Positions 1 to 8,154 of a stretch of DNA of 64,000 nt are shown here, one piece after another; the stretch's first letter is position 1; every line of letters starts with the position of its first letter. The stretch comes from Allopusillimonas sp048270225 (lineage in GTDB: Bacteria > Pseudomonadota > Gammaproteobacteria > Burkholderiales > Burkholderiaceae_B), in assembly GCA_048270225.1 (NCBI GenBank), contig JBLWTG010000013.1, positions 1 through 64,000 of the forward strand. Direction: 5' to 3'. The position numbers and the translations under genes were made by a program. The notes under the pieces are model-generated. The model was not told the DNA's origin. It made no database searches and saw only the letters and a program-made list of their open reading frames with translations.

Positions 1-69
1 GGATCGTGAAACGCCTTAGCGCCGATGATAGTGGACTTCTCGTCTGTGAAAGTAGGACATCGTCAGGCT
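1..69 (+). rRNA. rrf: 5S ribosomal RNA, 3' part (5' end outside window)
   Basis: The first 69 bases match the 3' half of a betaproteobacterial 5S rRNA: the stretch GTGAAACGCCTTAGCGCCGA followed by GATGATAGT, then GTGAAAGTAGGACATCGTCAGGC, whose last bases pair with the missing 5' end. It is followed at once by a rho-independent terminator. An rRNA operon therefore lies to the left of the window and is transcribed rightwards. Confidence 0.9.
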
Positions 70-81
70 TTTATTGCAAAC

Positions 82-113
82 AAAACCCCCGTCAGTGATC
101 TGGCGGGGGTTTT
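82..113 (+). terminator. Rho-independent terminator of the rRNA operon
   Basis: The arms AAAACCCCCGTCA (82-94) and TGGCGGGGGTTTT (101-113) form a 13-bp stem with one G-T pair and a 6-base loop, ending in a short T run. It sits 12 bases after the 5S rRNA. The A/T symmetry means it could also stop transcription of the convergent porin gene. Confidence 0.88.
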
Positions 114-139
114 GCGTTGGGCGCGAACTTCTGTTCATT

Positions 140-1186
140 TTAGAACCTGGTACGTATACCTACGCCGAGGGTATCACCTCGGGAAAGATGTGTGACTTTG
201 TCGCTGTAGTAGGCGGCGTAGACATCGGTGCGTTTTGACAGGTTGTAATCATATCCCAAGGCCCAACTATTGCGTTTGATATCGCTTGCGCCACTGCTGC
301 GCGTGTAAGCATAGGATGCAAGGATTTTGCCGCCACCCAGAGGCACAGAGACCCCCGCTTGTCCGCCTTTCATGGTGATATCACCGCCGGTGATGGTGTT
401 TCTGATGTATTGAAATTGCCCGAACAGTTTCACATATTTGAGGTCGTAGGCCATGCCCAGTTGTGCGGCGCGCTGGTTGCGAAAGCCGGGATGGATGTTT
501 TCCAGGTCTCCGGCTGTGCTGTCGAACTTGATTTGCTGGTAGGCAAGTGTTGCGGAAAAGGCGCCATTGAAATACATGGCGTTGGCACCCCATTTGTTCT
601 GGCCCGATTTGCCTGCTTCGTTACTGAAGGCATAGATGAGGTCTGCGGACAGGCCGTTGAAGTTGGGCGTGCTGTATTTGACGGCATTGCTCCATCCTGA
701 ATCCCCAAGCACGCCTTGTCCTTCCAGGCCAAGATAGGTATGAAAGACAGCAGGGGAGAAGGTATATGAGTCGCCGAAAGGATTGAACAGAATGGTGGAT
801 ACAAAGTAGGGCGTTGTCAGACGGCCTGTCGTCACTGTGCCCAGGTCATCGCTGTGCAGTCCGACATAGGCGCTGCGCGAGAACATGGGGTCGCCATTGA
901 AGCGGCCGGCTTCGCCTGTCTGGGGTCGGAAGAATCCTTCCAGGGCGAAGATGGCGTCAACGCCGTTTGACAGGTCTTCGCTGCCTTTCATGCCCCAGTA
1001 GGAGGTTGTCATGCCTCCGCCTCCCTGGGTGCCCGTCCGTCCGCTGCCGCCGGGCGGTTTGTAAGCGCCGACCCACGCATCGACGAGTCCATACAGTTGG
1101 ACGCTGGATTGTGCGAATGCTGTAGTGTTGCCTGCAAGTGTTGCGACAAGCAGACCGCATGCCAAAGCTGGCACTTTGAAAGCCAT
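140..1186 (-). CDS. Gram-negative outer-membrane porin
   Basis: This is a 348-residue general-diffusion porin of the trimeric 16-stranded beta-barrel type common in Bordetella and Burkholderia relatives. Residues 1-25 are a signal peptide with an AFA cleavage motif, and the mature protein opens with SSVQLYGLVDAWVG, the usual porin first strand. The chain ends in a C-terminal phenylalanine, the signal for outer-membrane insertion. The start at 1186 was chosen over a longer upstream frame because GGAG lies 7 bases before it and the signal peptide starts there. It converges on the rRNA terminator. The solute specificity cannot be read. Confidence 0.9.
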   Translation of the reverse strand: MAFKVPALACGLLVATLAGNTTAFAQSSVQLYGLVDAWVGAYKPPGGSGRTGTQGGGGMTTSYWGMKGSEDLSNGVDAIFALEGFFRPQTGEAGRFNGDPMFSRSAYVGLHSDDLGTVTTGRLTTPYFVSTILFNPFGDSYTFSPAVFHTYLGLEGQGVLGDSGWSNAVKYSTPNFNGLSADLIYAFSNEAGKSGQNKWGANAMYFNGAFSATLAYQQIKFDSTAGDLENIHPGFRNQRAAQLGMAYDLKYVKLFGQFQYIRNTITGGDITMKGGQAGVSVPLGGGKILASYAYTRSSGASDIKRNSWALGYDYNLSKRTDVYAAYYSDKVTHLSRGDTLGVGIRTRF

Positions 1187-1400
1187 ATAGTCTCCATTTT
1201 TTATGTGTTTTGTCATACCGCTGCGCTTCTTGGGAACGCAGGCGTCCAGGCTGGGTTGGCGTGGCGCGACGGCAGGGGGTGGCTGCTTAAAAGCCGGGCC
1301 CTGCTGCATACGTTATAGCCAGCTTTGGACGTTACTGATTATCGCTTGGAGACGATATGGTCTATGGCGCGCAATCGTAATAATGGATATTCGTATCGGA

Positions 1401-1697
1401 CTAATCCGTGCGCGGCGCGACCGGTGTACCCTGCGCCGGACTGCCTGGCCGGCTTGCATGCTCGAGCTCGGTGAGCCAGGCCAGGGCGTGACGGGCGCTT
1501 GTGCCGCACATTTCTCCGGACGGCTGCAATCCTGCGCAAAATGAGGGGCGTTCGGGATGTCCGAAGATGCGGCAACGGTTGTCGGGCGCAAGCTGAATAC
1601 AGCGAACGCCTGCAGGCTTGCCGTCCGGCATGCCGGGAATCGGGCTAGTGATGGACGGCGCGATACAACAGGCGCCGCAGTCGGGGCGACAATTCAT
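1401..1697 (-). CDS. YkgJ-like cysteine-cluster protein
   Basis: This 98-residue protein opens with a cysteine cluster, CRPDCGACC (residues 3-11), followed by further cysteines at about 33, 42, 54 and 64 in the spacing of the YkgJ/UPF0153 family, proposed to bind zinc or an Fe-S cluster. The arrangement CIQL...RCRIF...RPSFC is typical of the family. An AAGG lies about 10 bases before the start. It lies downstream of the carbonic anhydrase gene on the same strand with a 24-base gap, so the two may be cotranscribed. The biochemical role of the family is unknown. Confidence 0.7.
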   Translation of the reverse strand: MNCRPDCGACCIAPSITSPIPGMPDGKPAGVRCIQLAPDNRCRIFGHPERPSFCAGLQPSGEMCGTSARHALAWLTELEHASRPGSPAQGTPVAPRTD

Positions 1698-1721
1698 TGC
1701 GCTGCGCCTTGCCGGCCGGCT

Positions 1722-2360
1722 TCAGACATCGGTATAGGGTTCGAATTTTCCGGTGTCGGGATTGCGCATGAACAACACGCCGGTTGCAACGCCGAAGTAG
1801 GCGCCATGTATGGATAGCAATCCTTGCTCTACGCGTTCACGCACCGTGGGAAAGGTGAGCAGGTTTTTCATGCTGTGTTCGACAACGGCCCATTCCAGTT
1901 GTTGTATCCAGCTTTCGCGATCAGCGGTAGGCGGGCCCAGGCGTTCGGCGACCGGAGCGATCTGAGACATCCACTTGCCGATGAAGTTTCGCTTGGTCAA
2001 GGGTGGCGCATTGTCTGCAAAGGCTTTGACGCCGCCACAGCTTGCGTGGCCCAATATCACGATATGCTTGACCTGGAGCGCGTTGACGCCGAACTCTATG
2101 GCTGCGCTGGTCCCGTGAAAGGAGGTTTCAACATCGCTTTCGCAGGGAGGGACGAGGTTGGCGATATTGCGTATGACAAAAATTTCGCCAGGTCCGGCAT
2201 TGAAGATGGTTTCGGGCGCAACTCTTGAGTCGCCACAGCCGATGAGCATGATTTCGGGGTGCTGGCCTTTGTTGGCAAGCTCCTGGTATCGTTCTCGCTG
2301 CAGCGGGAGATCGCCGGTCAGAAAGGACTTATAACCATCGGTTAGTCGTTGTGGAAACAT
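1722..2360 (-). CDS. Beta-class carbonic anhydrase
   Basis: This 212-residue enzyme interconverts CO2 and bicarbonate in the cytoplasm. The zinc ligands are visible: Cys42 in CGDSRV with its Asp44/Arg46 dyad, and His105 and Cys108 in GHASCGG. Length is normal for the beta class. The start at 2360 was chosen because AAGGAA precedes it and the family N-terminus (MFPQRLTDGYKSFL) begins there; a longer frame opens at 2411 but its extra 17 residues are unlike the family. The YkgJ-like gene follows on the same strand. Confidence 0.93.
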   Translation of the reverse strand: MFPQRLTDGYKSFLTGDLPLQRERYQELANKGQHPEIMLIGCGDSRVAPETIFNAGPGEIFVIRNIANLVPPCESDVETSFHGTSAAIEFGVNALQVKHIVILGHASCGGVKAFADNAPPLTKRNFIGKWMSQIAPVAERLGPPTADRESWIQQLEWAVVEHSMKNLLTFPTVRERVEQGLLSIHGAYFGVATGVLFMRNPDTGKFEPYTDV

Positions 2361-2515
2361 GGAAAGATTCCTTGTGTTGTTGGCGTCAGGTATTTTATTC
2401 CAGCACGCCAAGGGTGGAGAAGGGGGCCGCCAGTGCGCATCCGGAAGGATGTCTGGTGTCGGAAAGTAAAAGCGTCAGCGGACTGGCCGACAGACGGGGC
2501 CGGTAGGCGGGCGCG

Positions 2516-3418
2516 TCAGCCGGATGGGCAGACAGATGGCGCGAGAATGTGATCCATCATTTGCCTTGCATAAACCGGCAAGGCGTCTTTGGCCCGGACG
2601 CAAAGCAGCAGCTTGCGTACCGCCCATTCATCGGTCAGTGCAATCCGTTTGATACCGGTGGATCGGGCGCAACGTCTTGCCGCGCGCTCAGGTACGACAG
2701 CTATACCGATGTCCTGGCCGACCATACGGCAGATGGCGTCAATGCTGCGCAGTCGAATGCGGTAGTTCAGGTGTTTTCCGAGTCGTCGGGCATGGTGGGC
2801 CAGATGCGACTGTAAAGCGCTGCCCTCGGTCAGGCCGATGAATTCGTGATCGGCGACATCCTTCAGTGCGATTGATGCACGGCCGGCAAGAGGATGGGTT
2901 TTGCTGACGATCAGTGTCAGGGGGTCGGGCCGGAAATCATAGGTTTCCAGGCCTTGCAGGTTGGCTGAATCGGCGACGATGCCGATATCGGCCATGCCCA
3001 TGCGGATGGCATCGACGATTTCATAGCTGAGCCGCTCTTCGATGTCGATGGAGATGTCGGGGTGGTTGGAGAGAAATCCGACCAGGCATTCGGGCAGGTA
3101 TTCGCTCAGGGCAGAAGTGTTGCATAGCAGGCGAACTTGGCCTTTGAGCCCTTTGCCATAATGATTGAGTTCGCCGCGCATTCTGTCCATTTGCTGCAGC
3201 ACGGTGTGCGCATGGTGCAGCAGCGTGCGACCTGCAGGAGTCAGTTGCACCCCATGGCGCCTGCGCAGCAGAAGAGGAAAGTTCAGTGCGCTTTCCATGC
3301 CTTTGATGCGTTCGCTGGCCGATGCCAGGGTCATGTGAGAACGATTGGCGCCGCCTGTAATGGTGCCGGCTTCGTAGATATTGAGGAAAAGCCGTAGGTC
3401 AGTCAGGTCAAAGCGCAT
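2516..3418 (-). CDS. LysR-family transcriptional regulator
   Basis: This is a 300-residue LysR-type regulator. The winged helix-turn-helix lies at residues 1-60 (FDLTDLRLFLNIYEAGTITG then SERIKGMESALN), followed by the linker helix and a periplasmic-binding-protein-like effector domain from about 90. It is divergent from the TauE/SafE permease at 3556, the usual arrangement of a LysR regulator and its target, so it probably controls that permease. The start at 3418 is the family start; an in-frame ATG at 3451 would add 11 residues and run through a perfect hairpin at 3436-3466. The inducer is unknown. Confidence 0.88.
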   Translation of the reverse strand: MRFDLTDLRLFLNIYEAGTITGGANRSHMTLASASERIKGMESALNFPLLLRRRHGVQLTPAGRTLLHHAHTVLQQMDRMRGELNHYGKGLKGQVRLLCNTSALSEYLPECLVGFLSNHPDISIDIEERLSYEIVDAIRMGMADIGIVADSANLQGLETYDFRPDPLTLIVSKTHPLAGRASIALKDVADHEFIGLTEGSALQSHLAHHARRLGKHLNYRIRLRSIDAICRMVGQDIGIAVVPERAARRCARSTGIKRIALTDEWAVRKLLLCVRAKDALPVYARQMMDHILAPSVCPSG

Positions 3419-3435
3419 GGAATTGATATTAACAC

Positions 3436-3466
3436 AGCCAGCCTCAGGCATAGCCTGAGGCTGGCT
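3436..3466. promoter_or_regulatory. Perfect 14-bp inverted repeat between the LysR and TauE genes
   Basis: AGCCAGCCTCAGGC (3436-3449), a 3-base ATA spacer and the exact reverse complement (3453-3466) form a perfect dyad between the divergent lysR and permease starts. No T run follows on either side that would make it an obvious terminator. It may be an operator, a hairpin in the regulator's 5' leader, or a terminator-like insulator. Confidence 0.55.
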
Positions 3467-3555
3467 TTGAAACTTCCCGATGAACGTATTCCGGTTCTGG
3501 CGACAAAATGACTGCTCGCGTTGGCCAGATGCTGTTTATGGGAGTGTGGTTTGCC

Positions 3556-4296
3556 ATGCAAATGAATATGTGGATGTTGGTGCTTGTGGTCTTTCTGTTC
3601 GCCGGTCTGGTCAAGGGAGTGGTCGGGCTGGGGTTGCCGACCATCTCCATGGCGGTGCTGTCCTTGTTCATGGCGCCGGCGCAGGCAGCAGCGCTGCTGG
3701 TAGTGCCGTCGCTGGCCACCAATGTATGGCAGGCTGGTCCCTGGCGCACGCTGTGGCCTTTGCTCAGGCGGATAGGCGGGATGCAGACGGGAATTATGGC
3801 GGGGACGTTGGCCGGGGCCATACTGCTTGGGGCGCCGTCCGGCACCTGGGCTGTGGCGTCATTGGGCATTGCACTGCTCGCCTATGGCGCCTGGGGACTG
3901 TCCGGCAGGTCGTTCTCTGTTTCGGCGCGCTGCGACATCTGGCTGGGGCCTCTGGTCGGGGTGCTCACTGGCGTCGTAACGGCGGGCACGGGCGTGTTCG
4001 TCGTGCCGGCAGTGCCATATCTGGGTGCGCTCAGGCTGGAGCGCGACGCGTTGATTCAGGCCATGGGTATTTCGTTCACGGTTTCGACCGTGGCACTGGC
4101 GGCCGGTTTGTGGATAAACGACAGCTATTCGTTGGGCGCGGCCTGGGCGTCGTCTTTCATGCTGATTCCTTCGCTGGCAGGCATGTACCTTGGCCAGTTG
4201 CTGAGAAAATCGCTTTCACCTGCTGTGTTCCGCCGGTATTTTCTGTGGAGTACTGCGCTCCTGGGGATATATCTGTTCATCAAGGCCATCGCCTGA
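3556..4296 (+). CDS. TauE/SafE-family membrane permease (probable anion exporter)
   Basis: This is an integral membrane protein of about 246 residues with some eight hydrophobic segments. The N-terminal motif FLFAGLVKGVVGLGLPTIS is typical of TauE/SafE (formerly DUF81), and a repeat-like second half contains GVLTGVVTAGTGVFVVPAVPYL. Family members move sulfite, sulfoacetate or other small anions out of the cell. The start at 3556 has GGGAG 11 bases upstream and gives a normal N-terminus; an ATG at 3508 is also open but lacks a good ribosome site. The divergent LysR regulator is the likely controller. The substrate is unknown. Confidence 0.85.
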   Translation: MQMNMWMLVLVVFLFAGLVKGVVGLGLPTISMAVLSLFMAPAQAAALLVVPSLATNVWQAGPWRTLWPLLRRIGGMQTGIMAGTLAGAILLGAPSGTWAVASLGIALLAYGAWGLSGRSFSVSARCDIWLGPLVGVLTGVVTAGTGVFVVPAVPYLGALRLERDALIQAMGISFTVSTVALAAGLWINDSYSLGAAWASSFMLIPSLAGMYLGQLLRKSLSPAVFRRYFLWSTALLGIYLFIKAIA

Positions 4297-4395
4297 GCGG
4301 CTCCGCATAGGCACGGCCATTGCTGGCGTGGTGGAGTGGCATCGATACGGTGCTGGTTCCCATGCCGGTACGCCGGCTCAATTCAGGAGATCAGG

Positions 4396-4941
4396 ATGAA
4401 TGCAACCCGCAATTTGAAAGCGATGACCGTGCGTGCGCTGGCAGTCGGATGCCTATGCATGGGCGCCGCTGCACAGGCTGATGTGACGGTACCTATGGCC
4501 TTGGCAACGGAGCAGGGTCCGGGTAAAGAAGTTGGCACGGTAACGATTGCCGAAACGCGATATGGTCTGGTCTTTACGCCTGAACTGCATGACATGGCGC
4601 CGGGTGTCCATGGCTTTCATGTTCACCAAAAAGCTAGCTGCGCAGCGCAGGAGAAGGATGGGAAACTGACGCCGGCCGGCGCTGCCGGTGGTCATCTGGA
4701 TCCCAAGAAAACAGGCAAGCATGATTTTCCCTGGGGAGACGGACATCTGGGTGACCTGCCTGCACTCTACGTGGATGCGGACGGCAAGGCCAGCCAGCCC
4801 GTACTGGCGCCCAGGCTGAGCAAACTGGAACAGGTCTCGGGGCATGCGCTGATGATACATAAAGGCGGGGACAATCATGCAGATCATCCCGCGCCACTGG
4901 GTGGCGGCGGCGGGCGCATGGCCTGCGGCGTGATCAAGTAG
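4396..4941 (+). CDS. sodC: Periplasmic Cu/Zn superoxide dismutase
   Basis: This 181-residue enzyme dismutates superoxide in the periplasm. Residues 1-28 are a signal peptide ending AAAQA. Metal ligands and the active site are visible: His75 and His77 in GFHVHQKASC, bridging and zinc histidines at about 100, 109 and 117, Asp120, His155, the Cys82-Cys177 disulfide pair, and Arg174 before the last cysteine. The start at 4396 follows CAGGAG; a longer frame from 4336 is not needed. Its last 8 bases overlap the convergent end of the FAD/Fe-S oxidase gene. Confidence 0.95.
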   Translation: MNATRNLKAMTVRALAVGCLCMGAAAQADVTVPMALATEQGPGKEVGTVTIAETRYGLVFTPELHDMAPGVHGFHVHQKASCAAQEKDGKLTPAGAAGGHLDPKKTGKHDFPWGDGHLGDLPALYVDADGKASQPVLAPRLSKLEQVSGHALMIHKGGDNHADHPAPLGGGGGRMACGVIK

Positions 4942-7900
4942 CGGGCGTCAAGGCCTGCTCGAGCACCCGCGCCACATGCATGGCATGGCGCTGGGCACGG
5001 GTGCCGTCGGCAATCTGGTGCCGGCAACTGGTGCCGTCGGCTACGAGCAGTGTGTCCGTGTCGCTGGCGCGCACAGCGGGCAGCAAAGACAGCTCAGCCA
5101 TCTTCATTGATACTTCGTAGTGCGACGCGTCATAGCCGAAGCTGCCCGCCATGCCGCAGCAGCTGGATTCGATTTGTTCAACTTCAAGGCCTGGGATAAG
5201 CGCAAGAATGCGCAGCGTTGGTTTGACAGCGTCGAATGCTTTCTGGTGACAATGTCCGTGCAGCAGGGCGCGCTGATGCCTGAGTGGATGGAGGACGAGG
5301 TTCAGGCGTTTGGCGTTCAGCTCTCTGTCCAGAAATTCCTCGAACAGATAGGCATGTCCGGCCAGGGTTTGGGCCTGGGCGCCCAGGCCCATCACCAGGA
5401 ACTCGTCGCGCAGGCTTAGCAGGCAGGAGGGCTCCAGCCCGATGATGGGGATGCCGCGATCGACAAAAGGGCTCAACGCGTGAAGAACGCGTCTGGCTTC
5501 GTGGCGTGCCTGCTCGACCAGCCCGCTTGCCAGATAGGTGCGGCCACAGCAGAGCGGGCGATCAGGCTGCGCGTCGTCGGCGCCTGGTCGGGCTACATGG
5601 ACACGATAGCCCGCCGCCTGCAGCACGCGCAACGCAGCATGTGCATTCTCGGATTCGAAGTAATTGTTGAAGGTATCGGCGAACAGGACGACATCTGCAT
5701 TGTCGGGTGTGGTGGCCGGCGAGTCGCGAAGAAAGGTATCTCTTCTCCAGGCAGGCAGGCTGCGTTGTGCGGAAAAACCCAGCAGCTTTTCGGTGAGCAG
5801 CGCGGCACCCGGCAGGACGTTGCGCAGATTGGCCAGCCAGGGCAGGCGCGCAGCCCAGGGCGCCCAGCGCGGCAGTGTCGCGATGAGCCTGTCCTTGACG
5901 GACAGGCCATGCGCCAACTGATACTGGTGCTGAGCTTCAATTTTCATGCGCGCCATGTCAACACCGGTAGGGCAGTCGCGTTTGCAACCTTTGCAGCTTA
6001 CGCACAGATCCAGGCTCTGGCGCACGGCATCGCTGGCGAGTGCATCAGGCCCCAGTTGGCCCGAGAGGGCCAGCCTCAGTGTGTTGGCGCGTCCTCGCGT
6101 CAGATGTTTTTCGTCACGTGTCACGCGATAGCTGGGACACATGGTGCCCGCATCAAACTTGCGGCAGTGGCCGTTGTTGTTGCACATCTCCACCGCTTTT
6201 GCCAGACCGCCGGAGGGGTCGTCGGCCGAGCCTGGCTCGCCTGTGGTATTGGACGAGGGGTCGCTGGACACGTTCCAGGAAGACCAGTCCAGGGCAGGCT
6301 TGAGTTCGGCGGCGCGATAGCCGGGCGGAAATCGGAACAGGGAGGCATCGTCCATTTTGCTGCTGCGAACGATCTTGCCGGGATTCATCAGGCCGTCGGG
6401 GTCGAAGATATCTTTTATCTGTTCGAAGGCGCGGGTCAGTCTGGCGCCGAACTGCCAGCCTACCCATTCGCTGCGAACGAGACCGTCGCCATGTTCGCCC
6501 GAAAATGCGCCTTTGTATTCGCGCACCATGGCTGCGGCTTCTTCGGCGATGGCGCGCATCTGTGCGGCGCCATTGCGCCGCATGTCAAGAATCGGCCGCA
6601 CGTGCAGAGTGCCGACCGATGCATGTGCATACCATGTACCGCGTGTCCCGTGCTTGCTGAAAACCTCGGTGAGCCGGCTGGTATATTCGGCCAGATGTTC
6701 GAGGGGTACGGCGCAGTCTTCAATGAACGAAACTGGCTTGCCGTCGCCCCGCATGCTCATCATGATGTTCAGTCCCGCCTTGCGCACGTCCCACAAGGCT
6801 TTCTGCTCGGGTGCTTCTGTCATCTGTACGACCGAACCGGGCAGGCCGAGGTCAGCCATGAGCTCGACCAGCCGTTTCAGATTCCTGAGGTCTTGATCGG
6901 GCGCGTCGCTGGCAAATTCGACCAGTAGTATGGCTTCGGGTTCTCCGATCAAGGCTTTGTCGATGACGGGACGAAAAGCCGGGTTGCCGCGAGCAAGATC
7001 AATCATGGTGCGGTCTACCAGCTCAACAGCGCATGGACCCAGCGCCACGATGTGGCGCGTCATGTCCATGGCCTGGTAGAAAGTCGGGAAGTTGACGATG
7101 CCCAGTGTTTTGCTGGTTGGTAAAGGCGAGAGTCGCAGCGTGATCTGCCGGGTATAGGCAAGAGTCCCTTCGCTGCCTACCAGCAGATGCGCCATGTTGA
7201 CGGCGCCGGCCGGTCCATAGGGACGTGGACTTTGCGGATGGTAGATGTCCAGGTTGTAGCCGCCTACGCGACGCAGCACGGCGGGTACGCGCTGCGCTAT
7301 TTCATCATGTTCGCTTTGAGCGACGCCGGCCACCTGATCAAGTATGCCGCGTACTCGCGCGGAAGCGCTGTCCATGCGGGTGAGGTCGGTGAAGTATGCG
7401 GCGGTGCCGTCCATGAGCAGGGCATCGATGCCCTCGACGTTGTGCACCATATTTCCGTAGGCGATGGAGCGTGAGCCGCAGGAGTTGTTGCCAGCCATGC
7501 CGCCGATCGTGCATTGGGCTGCCGTACTGACGTCGACAGGAAACCAGAGCCCATGCGGTCGCAGCCAGGCATTGAGCGCGTCAAGCACCATGCCCGGCTG
7601 CACCGTTACGGTTTTTGCTTCGGGATCAAATTGCGTGATCTGATTCAGATACTTGCTGTTGTCGATGACGAGCGCCGCGCCGACCGTTTGCCCGCATTGC
7701 GAGGTGCCGGCTCCGCGCGGCAGGACCGGGATATCCATTTCGCGGCACAGGGCGAGCGCGGCAACGACGTCGTCGCCAATGCGAGGGATCAGCACGCCTA
7801 CAGGGTTGATCTGGTAAATGGATGCGTCGGTGGCATAGCGGCCGCAGTCGGCAGGATCGAACAATACTTCACCGGCAACGGTTTTGCGCAGGCGGGCAGC

Positions 7901-7960
7901 AAGCTCCTGTTGGCGGGCGTGTTGCCGGGGGCGTACGGATGGGATGTGCTGTGCGTTCAT
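4934..7960 (-). CDS. YdiJ-type FAD/4Fe-4S oxidoreductase (probable D-2-hydroxyglutarate/D-2-hydroxyacid dehydrogenase)
   Basis: This 1008-residue fusion protein has an FAD_binding_4 domain (about 45-220, with GAGTSQCGQTVGAALVIDNS and GGMAGNNSCGSRS), an FAD-linked oxidase C-terminal domain (about 270-540), a two-cluster ferredoxin part (CNNNGHCRKF at about 593, CVSCKGCKRDCPTGV at about 655) and CCG heterodisulfide-type motifs (CCGRTY near 802, EPSC near 841, CCGMAGSFG near 930). Length and order match Escherichia coli YdiJ, which oxidises D-2-hydroxyglutarate. AAGGAA precedes the start. It is divergent from the aminotransferase at 8155, and the shared promoter region holds two GTATACCAAA sites. 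The exact substrate here is inferred. Confidence 0.85.
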   Translation of the reverse strand: MNAQHIPSVRPRQHARQQELAARLRKTVAGEVLFDPADCGRYATDASIYQINPVGVLIPRIGDDVVAALALCREMDIPVLPRGAGTSQCGQTVGAALVIDNSKYLNQITQFDPEAKTVTVQPGMVLDALNAWLRPHGLWFPVDVSTAAQCTIGGMAGNNSCGSRSIAYGNMVHNVEGIDALLMDGTAAYFTDLTRMDSASARVRGILDQVAGVAQSEHDEIAQRVPAVLRRVGGYNLDIYHPQSPRPYGPAGAVNMAHLLVGSEGTLAYTRQITLRLSPLPTSKTLGIVNFPTFYQAMDMTRHIVALGPCAVELVDRTMIDLARGNPAFRPVIDKALIGEPEAILLVEFASDAPDQDLRNLKRLVELMADLGLPGSVVQMTEAPEQKALWDVRKAGLNIMMSMRGDGKPVSFIEDCAVPLEHLAEYTSRLTEVFSKHGTRGTWYAHASVGTLHVRPILDMRRNGAAQMRAIAEEAAAMVREYKGAFSGEHGDGLVRSEWVGWQFGARLTRAFEQIKDIFDPDGLMNPGKIVRSSKMDDASLFRFPPGYRAAELKPALDWSSWNVSSDPSSNTTGEPGSADDPSGGLAKAVEMCNNNGHCRKFDAGTMCPSYRVTRDEKHLTRGRANTLRLALSGQLGPDALASDAVRQSLDLCVSCKGCKRDCPTGVDMARMKIEAQHQYQLAHGLSVKDRLIATLPRWAPWAARLPWLANLRNVLPGAALLTEKLLGFSAQRSLPAWRRDTFLRDSPATTPDNADVVLFADTFNNYFESENAHAALRVLQAAGYRVHVARPGADDAQPDRPLCCGRTYLASGLVEQARHEARRVLHALSPFVDRGIPIIGLEPSCLLSLRDEFLVMGLGAQAQTLAGHAYLFEEFLDRELNAKRLNLVLHPLRHQRALLHGHCHQKAFDAVKPTLRILALIPGLEVEQIESSCCGMAGSFGYDASHYEVSMKMAELSLLPAVRASDTDTLLVADGTSCRHQIADGTRAQRHAMHVARVLEQALTPAT

Positions 7961-8039
7961 CGCGATTCCTTCGATCGTGTTGACAGTCCGTGATGATGGA
8001 TGGTTGCGCGCAGCGGGATGTGCGACACCAGCAAGCATT

Positions 8040-8051
8040 TAGGTATACCAA
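8040..8051. promoter_or_regulatory. Candidate regulator site 1 (GGTATACC palindrome)
   Basis: TAGGTATACCAA contains the perfect 8-base palindrome GGTATACC. A second copy of GTATACCAAA lies 84 bases to the right, and the pair brackets the divergent promoters of the YdiJ-type oxidase and the aminotransferase. The sequence resembles operators of GntR/FadR-subfamily regulators (UxuR/ExuR-type TTGGTATACCAA). No GntR gene is in the window. Confidence 0.5.
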
Positions 8052-8077
8052 ATATATTTTTCCGCATTAAGTTTTTC

Positions 8078-8107
8078 TTGCGTAAAGCATCAATAGGTGT
8101 TTATTAT
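8078..8107 (+). promoter_or_regulatory. Candidate sigma-70 promoter of the aminotransferase gene
   Basis: TTGCGT (8078-8083), an 18-base spacer and TATTAT (8102-8107) would start transcription near 8114, just before regulator site 2. This placement would allow repression from that site. The -35 match is modest. Confidence 0.4.
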
Positions 8108-8123
8108 TTCCGAACATTGGAAT

Positions 8124-8136
8124 TTTGTATACCAAA
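8124..8136. promoter_or_regulatory. Candidate regulator site 2 (GTATACCAAA)
   Basis: TTTGTATACCAAA repeats the core of site 1 in the same orientation and lies just downstream of the predicted transcription start, 18 bases before the aminotransferase ATG. It looks like the second half of a two-site operator system. Confidence 0.5.
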
Positions 8137-8154
8137 AATAATCAGGAGCTGTGC

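Noticed and set aside
5480..6928. Plus-strand open frame of 482 codons opposite the YdiJ-type oxidase
   Set aside because: It is antisense to a conserved flavin/Fe-S protein and resembles no family.
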